DNA from: Straminergon stramineum
Lineage: Eukaryota > Streptophyta > Bryopsida > Hypnales > Calliergonaceae
Direction of reading: 5' to 3'
DNA: 64,000 nt
Assembly (NCBI GenBank): GCA_963920665.1
Contig: OY987264.1
Coordinates: 26,144,906-26,208,905 of the forward strand
The stretch's first letter is position 1. Every line of letters begins with the position of its first letter. A program made the translations under genes and the position numbers. The notes below the pieces were generated by a model that ran no database searches, was not told where the DNA came from, and saw only the letters and a list, made by a program, of their open reading frames with translations. This document shows positions 12,501-23,600 of the stretch, piece by piece.

Positions 12501-14620
12501 ATTTGGGGGGAAATAAAATGGCGCTCTAGGTTGTTGAGGAATGAAGACATGATTGATACTAAGGTAGGAGGTCCAAAAATTGACCATTTCTAAATGCGTC
12601 TCCTATCTAGGAATGATTGATGTGTTCCTTGAAATATCTAATATTGTCATGGATGAGGTAGGTAGGCTTAAAAGAATGGTCTATGGACCTCCTACCTTAA
12701 ATTCAAGACAAATGGCTGCTTTTATACCTTTGGGAATAAGGACTCAAATACCTGCCATTCCATCCCCCCAATGACACACAACGTGTCACGGTAGGTGCAG
12801 TCCTTCATAAGTCTTTAGATAAAAAAGATTATAAGTATAGATGTACATTTAAGAAGATCAAATCTCAATTTTTAAACATAGACTCTAAATGCTACAATGA
12901 CTTCTTGCAATACTAAAATAGTAGTTCATGACATTATAAACTAGTAGTAGAAAGATTCCTTGTAAGCCAAGAATATACTAGGAACAAGAAAGCTCATAGT
13001 TTAAATTGTAAACTAAAGATTTTGCTCTACAAAAATGTCATCGAAAGTGACATCAAAAAAGTATTAGGGTCACATTCAAGTGCACATTATGGAAGTTTTG
13101 AGTTGGATAAACATCTTTCCCAGGGTACAATGATGGAGCAAAGATATGAAATTGGCAAATGTGATATTCAAGAGCCCTAAGTGTAATTCCTTCAAACTAT
13201 CAAATAAGAAGAATTGTGCCCACTTACTACTTTGGTACTATAGTAGAACTAGAGTTTTGATGATGTTATTTCAGTAAATGTTCCAATAAATATAAAATTA
13301 CTTTTTTTTTGTACATAGTAAAGGTAATGATTTTTGACATTATATTGATAAAAATGATTCTAATTTAGAATATGGAATATGTTGTACAAAAATCTATTTA
13401 CCTATTGCACAATATTGCCAAAAAACTTCTAATATTCTGATATAGTATTGTTAAATTTGAATGAAGGTACATATATTTAGATAAACAAATGACATTTCAT
13501 CTATTTTCATTACAAAATTGATAATTTTAAAAGTTACTTTTAAACAACATTATAAATAAATAAATTTCATGATTTATAAGGAGGTCTCTCTATGGTTGAA
13601 ATGATCGTAAAGAACTCCTTGCATGATTATTACAATCACTATGAAAATCCTCATAAAAAATCAACAAAAAGATTCTAAAGATATTAATGTTGTTTTAAAA
13701 ATTTGGAAACTTTTTCAATAAGCTTATTGAGACCATGTTTTCTACTATAGCAAATTGTGCTACTTTGGAAAATTGGCATAAAAAATTGGAACCAAAAAAA
13801 AATGTTGCAAGGCATTGTGAATGTCCTTTAAGCCAAGTAGCAATAATCGATAAGTTTTTCTTCATCTCAAGATGTTTTAGTCTGGATGACATGTATTTGC
13901 TTGCTAGGACAATTTTATCAACTCAATGAGCTATCCATGTCTTTTTGTTTGATCTTTTATCATTCCCTCTTTTTGAGACCTATGTTTGCAAATGAGACAA
14001 TGGAGATGACTTGAGGTCAAGATGAGAGGGTTTGAATAGAAAAAGAATCAATAGTGACTACGGGCTCTTTGAAGCTTTGTTTGATGGAATATGAATGAAA
14101 AATATGAATAAGGTGATTTTAGATGTTCAAGTTCTTGGGTTCTTGTTGAGAGAATTCAAACATGACAAGTTTTCAAATACTTTCTAAAGTTACCACAACT
14201 AAAAATGTATGAAAAAGAATTTAAATATGAATTTTGTTATTGAATTCTTTTAATTTTTGTTGGACCTTGTTATTGACAATTGAACAAGGATTTAATATAT
14301 TTTGAGTACATTTTTATTAGACACTATAGGATTAAATTGTGAAAATTTAAGGAATTCATTACAAGTGTATTCAAAATGGACAATAGAATCTCATGTTTGG
14401 AAGGTTGACATATTAGGCAAGAATTTATAAGGATCAATTTTGTAATGGGTTCTTCATTTGATGTGATCACTATAGTAGCAAGGCAAAACTATGGAATTTT
14501 CACATCTTCCATACTATGCAAATTTATTTTGTAGTTGAAGGTTGAATGAACATACAACAAGGACAAAGCAATAGCATCAAGACAATGTTATGGCACATGC
14601 AAAATAGAAGATTACATAAC
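9541..14620. other. AT-rich intergenic region
   Basis: Very AT-rich sequence without a supportable gene. It holds one short inverted-repeat element (12562-12697) and, at 11428, a possible solitary CACTA end (CACTACAACAAGAA) with no partner found. The short frames are chance openings. Confidence 0.6.
12562..12697. mobile_element. Family C MITE (TA target)
   Basis: 136 bp element with inverted ends: AGGTAGGAGGTCC at the left and GGACCTCCTACCT at the right, flanked by TA on each side (12560-12561, 12698-12699). The same AGGTAGG/AGGTAAG ends occur at 15276, 21722, 23389, 23846 and 28098. A TA duplication suggests a Tc1/mariner-like MITE; the family call is inference. Confidence 0.6.
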
Positions 14621-17600
14621 CTACTTGCTATTATTTGCCCTCTTTTTGTAAGGAGGTGGTTCGCCAGGCTTGTAAGCACTTACGGCACTCTTGGGTGAGA
14701 GCTCAGGAAGGGCTCGATGACTCTTCGTTCCTTTCATACTTTTGGTTGATTTTTGACTATGTGCCTGCACAAAAAGAGTGATATTGGTCCCAATATCGTC
14801 ATAAAGAAAGAGTTTGTTGAAGATAGTTTCACTAATTAACACTCACTATACAAACTTAAAGAAAACATTTATTAATCATTAATGGCGAGAACAAAGAATG
14901 TTCTTCATGATTTATATATATACTTTGGAGGAGGTAAAAATTATTATATTATTATCATTTTTTTCACAATGATCTTATTATTTTTTTGGTCAAGCTCTCA
15001 AGGGTTAAAATGGTCCTTCAATACCACTCATTTTTCATAGGCAATTACTTCAAATGAGAGGAGAAATTTGTAGAGTATGATAATAGGTCTATAAAGTGCC
15101 CATTTAAGAGCTAATAAATAATTCAGGGAAGTTAGACTTCTAGCTCAAAATTAATTTTTCAATAAATTTTCCTTGAAATACGAACACATTAATATTAGCA
15201 TCTAATCCAAGTTGTTTCATATTTTCTTAAGGTTTGTAGTATTAGTTAAGAAATTTTTGAAGTTGAAATGTAGTAAGGTAAGAGCACCCAATGGCGTCCT
15301 TGTACCCAATGGCGTTAGACTCTATAGAGCATAATCATTTCAGGCTGTAAATGTAAGTAGACAATAGAGAGCTTATTTTTTTGACTTAAAATGATAAGAT
15401 GTCTATAGTCCAGCTACATTTATGTTCTAAAATGAATTCGTGGTCTAGAAAGGGACGCCATTGGGTGCTCTTACCTTAGGCACTAAAAGCATCCACCTCC
15501 TAAAACATACATTGTTTGTACACTGTTTGTACATTATTTGTACATTGCTGGTGCAATAAGAAAGTAAAATGTACATTTACATTCGAGGACCCTTTTAGAG
15601 CCTTCATGGACCTCCTACTTTTTGTAGTAATTTGATTTTGCTGTAAAGCCCCGTGACCGTACCTTTGGAGTTTGCAATCGTTGACTGCTCTTGAAATTGG
15701 TGTTTGCACCGGGCAGCTTGGGAGAAAGCATTGAAATGTTGTAGCTGTTGCTTTTGATGGGTGGCAGAGCGTGGCCAAACTCCATGCCAGCCTCCATCTC
15801 AGGGGGGTTCTCCCGGTGAGTGGGACCCATTTCGGGGGCTACGTAGTTGGAGATTGCCGATCCAACGGATGGGTATGTACCGGGACTATGCGTGTCTGCA
15901 AAATTGGAGACCGGGGTCGAGTTGCCCTCGCGAAACACATCTCTCTCATCCTGCATACATGAATTTATTTATGTATCCTGAAATGCATGAGCCTCTTCAT
16001 TTTTCAGTCACAACTTAGCCTAATTCTAGAGGGATGCCGCGGACATTAAGTGTCCAATGGAAAAAAGTCAGTTTTGTGTAAAAAGGGGATGTCTTGCAGA
16101 GGAGTTTGACCTCTAATGATTGTTCTCACTGGGTTTTTTAAGCAAATGATTCACATTCTATCAAAAAGGATGATTTTCACAGCGATGAGCTCGTCCTTTC
16201 AGGGTTAACTAGTAGTACAATCATAGCAACATTTGCAACAATGCCTTGTTGCTTACAAAATGTAGTATTCATTTTCTTTTGTTTGTAAGAACCGAATTTT
16301 AAAGTCAAGAAAGAATACTTCCAAAGACAATATGAAAATGTGTAAGAATGAATACATGAAAACCAAATGAATGAAATTGTAATAGAGAATTGGACATTGT
16401 GCATAATTTTATATAATAGATGTATTGCGACTACAAATTTAAGGAAACTAGTAAGAGTTATCACGTAAGCTTATTTGTAAAAACAACATAGTTTCAATTG
16501 CCCTATCGGAACCTTGCATTTGTTAAAGTCCTAAGTTGTTCCATCTCTAAGCATTGTTTAGACCATTATGATTTTTACTACAAGAAAATAGGGGTATAAA
16601 TGACTTGTCCACAATGACTGCACCGACAACAATGATTATGAAATGACTATTTTGCAGTCATTGTGGACAAGTCATTTATACCCCATTTTCTTGTAGTGTT
16701 TGTATGCCCTACATGAAGAACAAATTTAGCATAAATTAAGTCATTTTTGTTAAAAAGTGCCATGTGTCATCTTGTGAATGGTGGGAGGTGACATCAATCC
16801 CTAAGAATTTGAAGTTAATCCTTGAAAATCTGATATGAAAACTTAATTTTGGCACCTAAGTTCCAAATCATACCTTCACGTATGGTCATATGTCTAATTT
16901 TCATAGCTTTGAGCTCTTGCATGTCACAATTTTCACTATGAATAAACGTGCCTTAAATTGGAAAAATTAAGTGGCTTTTGAGTAGTTAATTGGGAAAACT
17001 TTTCAACTAACTTAACATCTGTTGATATCAATTGTTTCTGCCCAAATCAAGTAATTCCAAACCACATAATTTTGTTGATTCAGGGAGCATTTTTTCTTCT
17101 TGTGATTTTGACACTATCAAACATGTCATTTTAAACAAATACTAATCAAACTTATACATTGGGACAAGGCAAGAGAGAGGGAAAACATGTGCATGATGAA
17201 TCATAGGAATGCTTGTCATGCTTTGGGTTTTCATTGTGAATGTTGGATGAAATAATTGGATGATATTTCTTTGGGATGAAAACATGAAGAATTTTGTGAC
17301 AAGAGTCATGACAATGTTCACAACATTGCGTACTTAATATGATACTAGCTCATTCAAATCTATGTTACTTGCTCTAGATTAGAGATATGAATATCTAAGA
17401 TCTATTTACTGCTTGCTCATGCATGAAATTATTGTGAATGTTGGATGAAACAATTGGATGATATATCTCTGGGATGGAAACATGACAAATTTTGTAATAG
17501 GAGTTGTGACAAGGGTTGTGACACTGCGTACTTAGGGTGGGCTTCCATGTGGAGTCAGGGCCGGTGAAGTCCACTAATCAATGGTGGAATGGGTGTTCGG

Positions 17601-20600
17601 TTTTTCTGGAACTCCCTGTCCACCGGTGATCAGTGAACTTCACCGGCCCCAACTCCACATGGAAGCCCACCCTTAACCCCTAAAGGACAATTGTCCGTTG
17701 AACGGACAACCAAAATCTGGGTAGGTTCCTATGAAGTCAATTTTGGTTGGATGTTTATGAAATTTTGACAAAAGGTGTAAACATGTACCCCCTAAGTGGG
17801 AATATAATTTGTTTTTCCGATTGGGTGCCCAGATCAAAAGTTATGCTACCCCGAATTTTTTCTTCTAGCGGGCAGATCTTGCAAAACTCCTCTTTTACTT
17901 CTAAAATTTTATAGGTATGTAATTTTCTTGATGTAAGATACAAATGTCAAAAAAAATAACCATGTATAATGTAAAAATCTCACTTTCACAGGAGTTAAAG
18001 TCTGCTGGCCCTGTCGGGCAGGGTCAAAAAAACACTTTTTCTACTAACTTCAAACGTTATAATCTTTCAATCCGTGCGGTCAAAGTTTCTGAAATTTTTT
18101 CCACATATTTCCATAGTAGTCTAGTACAAATTTGTACGGTTGAATTTTGAAAAAACTTTTTTTTTTTCATTTTTTTCTTACTGCCCTAAGAAGTGACAGT
18201 TTTTGACAATTTATGCCCAAAATGTGCCTCATCCTTTAGGGGTTAATATATGGGCTGACTACTTGTATTTGTTTAGGGTTTTCAACATTGGACTCACCTC
18301 CTTGGCGGACTTGGAGGTGCTGCTTGCATAATTTGCCGCAGGGAGCTGCATGACACTTGCCATAGACTGTGGAGAACTGCTGTTGCTCTGAACTTGATTG
18401 GTGGCTGGAACCCTTTCATTGACACTCACCTTGAAGGTGTCTCGCTGCTTCGCATTTTCGTGCGGCAACACCCTGCTAGGCTAGCCACATGGTCCCCACT
18501 TCCCGTGAGACTCCTTTTTTAGAAGAAAAAATAAATCATCATGTATTATAGTAGAACCGCCCATGACCAACCACTTAAGGAATTTGTGCATGGTCCGGAG
18601 CTGTAGAAGGCAATTCTAATTTTTAACCTTGTGGATAGATAGAAATCATGGGCATTGTCAAAGTTTCGTAATTTGATTCCTTAAATTCAAATTGTTATGA
18701 ATTTTAGATGCCCAAAGTTGGCCTGCTCCCATCCCCAATACGTAGATTTTTCCATCATTGCTCATCTAGAGACTAATTGGGCTCTTAAATCGAAGCATAT
18801 CTGTCATTACAGTAATGGCTACAAGATGGTTGGAAATTGAAAACTTAATGGTAACCTGTCAGTCATCTCTCTATTGAATTTCCCATTACCTATGTATTGA
18901 CCATGGGTTATGGTTGGTAATGGGCGGTTCTAACATAATTTGGTATTAAGGGGAGCATAATTTCCTACAAGTGAGAAATAAATGTATGCCAAAAACAAGG
19001 ATTATAGAATATCCTATTTGAAGGTCAGATTCAACAAAAATTACGTCATTGTTGGAAGAAAAGTGCAACATGTCATCTTGTGAATGGGGTGAAGTGACAT
19101 GGACCCCTAAAAATCTAATGTGGGAATTCAATTTCAGCACCTAAGTGTTGAATCAAACCTTCACGTATGGTAATTTATGTCATTTTGGGGGGATCATGTT
19201 ATTTACAAGCAGGCTGGTGCAGAACTAACCGAGGGGATGGCCGTACACTATGACTACGGTTTGCCTTGTGAAATGCTTGCTGCAACTTGTCTTTGTCTCG
19301 CAACTCTTTAAAGTAGATGTGCCTCAGTGCTTGCCTAGCCGACAATCTACACACAATTATATTAGGTGAAGCATCTTCTTCAAACAACAATAGATGAATA
19401 TTGATTGATTAGAGGATCATTCTAGACCAACTTAATATCTAATCAAAATGATGGCACTTCTGGACCTTGGTAATTTTGGGTGTCCCTACCTTATAAGAAA
19501 GTACTATTAAAAAGAGAGTGAAAAGGAAGAAAAAAGGAAGAGAAAAGCCAAATTGCAATTACTGAAGTACCGGTCATCTGGATTGTAAGCCAACAATTTG
19601 GTGAGCAGCTCCACACACGAAGGTGAAGCATGTGGGATTAGTCGAGCAATGCCGGTGCCATCCTGTTGGGAAAATTTAAAATCGGCATGTTGTGACCTCC
19701 TGAAAAGCCGAGAGCCCACACACACAACATTTGTTAATATAGCTTCATATTGTGCAATCCAATTTTGGAGAAAATTTACTGATTGAACATCAATTTCGTT
19801 AAATTGGTGATATTCACAAGCCAAAATTTGTGACATATATCTTCACAAAAGTCTAATTCCAAGCCGAACACCAAGACAAGTGTAGATTTTGATTTCAGTC
19901 TGCCCTGTTTGAACTATGCCAAAAGTAATGGAATATTGCCAATGTAATGAAATTGATGTTATTGATGTCATTGCTTTGAAGTCCTTAACATGAGAAAAAG
20001 AAGTTGTTACTGTAGAAGCCTTGCCTTTTCATCTTCTCCAACAACTGCTGAGGTGGTGTCCCTAGGATCTTATGGATTTTTTGGATCTGGTCAAGCTCAT
20101 TGTTGCCTAAAATTTCCACCCAAATTCATGGTGTTAAAGTCTAAGTTCATGTTATTATTATAACTGTAATAATACATAACAATACAGAACTTGTGGAGTC
20201 ACAACAAGCTTGTAATTTTTAAGTTTATCCTCATTTTACGGTATACTGATAGATTTATGAAACATCACTACTATGAACCCTGTCACTTTTCATTCCCTAA
20301 AATAGCGACAAAACATGGAGTGGGTGAAAAAAACACAGACAACAAAATTTGGGTCTGATTTGGTTACTAACATTACATAATTTTCAGCCTCCGATGAGTG
20401 AGAAGCAATAGAGGTCCAGATCTCCGGAATGAAAAACAACAGGATTTGCCATAGTGCCTTATGATTTACAATCTCAATTTCTTAATGTAGGCAACTAGAT
20501 TTGATGCTTACTTCAAAGACATGCAGGCAGTTGAAGTGTCGAACCTGGGAAGAGAGGGAAGAGGCTGACAATCTCAAAGAAGACGCATCCAACACCCCAC

Positions 20601-23600
20601 ATGTCCATCTTGTAGTTGTAGTATCCATCTGTTAGCAAGCACTCGGGTGCTCGGTACCTAAACCCATCAAAGAATGTACATTTTAAAAAATAAAATATGC
20701 ACCAGTGGTTTTGGAGCTATCCATAAATTCATACAATTTTCAATACCATAAAAAGAATAGCTTGAAGACAAGGGAATATAATTGTTTTTTTGCTAAATTT
20801 TGTTTCAGAGGAAGTAAGAGTATGTTTGCAAACTAAGATTCAAGAATAAACTTTAGAAGCTTAGGAGAAGATACTAAGATGGGTACACCCAAAATCATAC
20901 ACTACCTACAACTGCCATCATCACTCTGCACATCTCCAAAATCAATATGTACATATTTTGAAGAAATGATTTCAGAACATCTACCAAAAAAACTTTGACC
21001 CTTCATAACTTTTGCATACATTATCCAAATGTCACGTTTTTTGGTGCGTTGGAACCTCCTTCCACTTGCCAACATGAAAATATGAAAAATTTGACCACTC
21101 TAAAGACACCAGTAGCAAAAATTGGCAGATTGGGGGTACCTACTTTACAAATAATTTGTTTTCAAATGTTCTTTTACAAGTGATAGGATATGTTGTTAAC
21201 TAGCATAATTATCCACAGTTTTGGCTCGATAAGCGACTGCCAAGGAATACAAAAGCCAAATCACTGAAGAATGTTGGTAAGTTAGTAGAGAATGTTACCA
21301 GCGTGTGGAGATGTACTCTGTGTACGGTTGCTTTGAATATACCCCCCGACAACTTCCAAAGTCCGCAAGCTAGGCATACCATCTTCCCACTTTCAGCATA
21401 TTAAGCTCGTAGAAGCTTCAAGAAGAAACACAAATTTAAACTGACAAATTCCATGCCAGCTTGGCTCATTTGGAAGATTTCTCACTGATCAAATTTGCAG
21501 CACCACAAATTAAATGCAGGCCAAGTAAATTGTACCTTGAGCACTTCTTCCATGATAAGTATGTTTTCTGGCTTTATGTCACGGTGAAAAATGCCATTCC
21601 TGTGCATATGGTCCATTGCTGCACAACCACCAGCAGTAGGAGCATGTAAACATTCATTCTTGATCTTGTTAACCCTAGAAGGATGGGTTGGTCACCGTGG
21701 AAATCAACTTTTCTGGTACTAAGGTAGACCAACCTATTACCACCTTGATTCACAATCTGAGTATATTAGGACCAATTCTAGGAGGGGCACATATTTTTCA
21801 GAGGTGTGCGCATGTTTCACAAATCAAACCCAAGTGGAATTATAATTTTTCAATAAAAATTGTAATTTCTATGAATTTTTAAAGTGGTCTACCCTAAATT
21901 ACAAAATTGCCACTAGACTAGAGTCATAAATGTCCTCTCCTAAACCTATAACCACCATTACATTTACTTATTAACACTAGAGTATCCACCAATTAAAGGT
22001 TGACACATTACTCAAGTTGGAATTAATGCACTGAAACTGTTAGAATAGTAAATGGATATGGGTGAGTTTTATGGTGGAGATGGGGCCCAAACTAGGATGG
22101 TGGTTATAGGAAGTTGGCGGAAATGGGCTAGTCTACCTTATGTGAATCATTTGTGTAGAGAAACCCAACACTACCAATTGAAAATCAAACTATTGTGCAA
22201 GACCTTTCCTTTTCACATAAAATTCATAGGATGAACAATTGCACTTTTGTCTTACTTGGAAGGATTCTCTATAATCCATTGGACAATTAGTGTTCAGAGT
22301 GTGCTTCTAGAGTTAATGATTAAACCAAAAAATTGCTTTTAATTAGTGTGCACTATTAACAAGTGTTAGAATCAACAATTGCCTAAAATTCCACTACAAT
22401 TGATCCACAAATTCAAAAAGTTATATGATCTCCATTTGGAAATATTGTATCCATTCTCAATGCAATCACCATTGAGAATGGATCAACTATTTTTAAATGA
22501 AGGGAGTAACTACAATGGCAAGCCCCAATAGTGGATTCCAAAACTACCATTGTTCAAACAAAACAAATTTTGTCCAAATTGACATGTTCAAATTCACTTT
22601 TGTTGTTGATGATTTGGATGTTTTAGTCAATTTTGGCACATCAATTTGGACGTGTTTTCTAGTAGTGTTGTGCCTTCACGGTCTATTATCAAGGTCTAGT
22701 CATGTATATCCATGGATTACCCACATTCACAAGTAATTGCAAAAGTTAGAACATTCACAAGAAAAACCTTTCATGAGTTGATACATGTAACTTTTGATGC
22801 GGTCCTCGGCCACATAATTTCGGCGTCCTCGAATGAGCTCGTAGATGTTCATGTCCATCAACTCGAAGACTAGTGCAAGTCTTCCAGTTGGTTGGTCGCT
22901 GCAAAATTCCCAACAAAGTTTGAGACCCATATTTTTTATTCAATCACAAGGTAGTTGAATGATGTAGAACATACAAAAGGATTATTAATAGCTCAAAATT
23001 ATGGGCTAAACTCACAAGCTTTCCAACCCTATTCCACCCAAAGATAGTGCATACACTCTAAAGTTTAAAGTCAATTTCTTTAAATTGTCAGTGCTCCACT
23101 ACTTTGGCACCTTTTTAGGTGTGTGGCTTGAAATATAAATCTATATGTGTCCTAATTTTTAGAGCTTTCTGTAGATGTATGTTATAATTTTTGGCTCCTA
23201 GAATGGTGCCAATTCAACAACATTGACGATAGGTATCAAATGAAGTATCAAATGGGTTTGCAAAGAAAGCTTTTGTTTATGCAATTGAAAGAGAAAGTCT
23301 GCAGATTTCCACTTTACAAAAAAAAAGTTGTGAGTCTATTGCCCAAGGTCATATGCCAAACAACAAATGCACACTTGAAACATATGTAAGGTAGGGCGCT
23401 CTAGAAGCGACCACTAACTTAGAGGTACATTTTGCTTTCTTCAATTTACCAATAGTGTACATTTCAAGAGATAATCACTTTCAGTGACCACAACATTTCA
23501 ACTTCAAAAAATCGTAACTAATTCCCAAAAGGTCCAAAAAATATGAAACAACTTGGTTTAGATGCCAATTCCATTTTTCTGCCTACGGAAATTTACTAAA

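Noticed and set aside
18230..18246. TTTAGGGG-like motifs considered as interstitial telomere repeats
   Set aside because: They occur singly at the ends of TTA-flanked mobile elements, not as tandem arrays.
19199..19229. Stop codon after LVLHQPACK as the end of the kinase gene
   Set aside because: A donor at 19229 (CG|GTTAGT) and the acceptor before 18472 join in phase to further coding-like exons; the longer model is preferred, though the short end could exist as an isoform.
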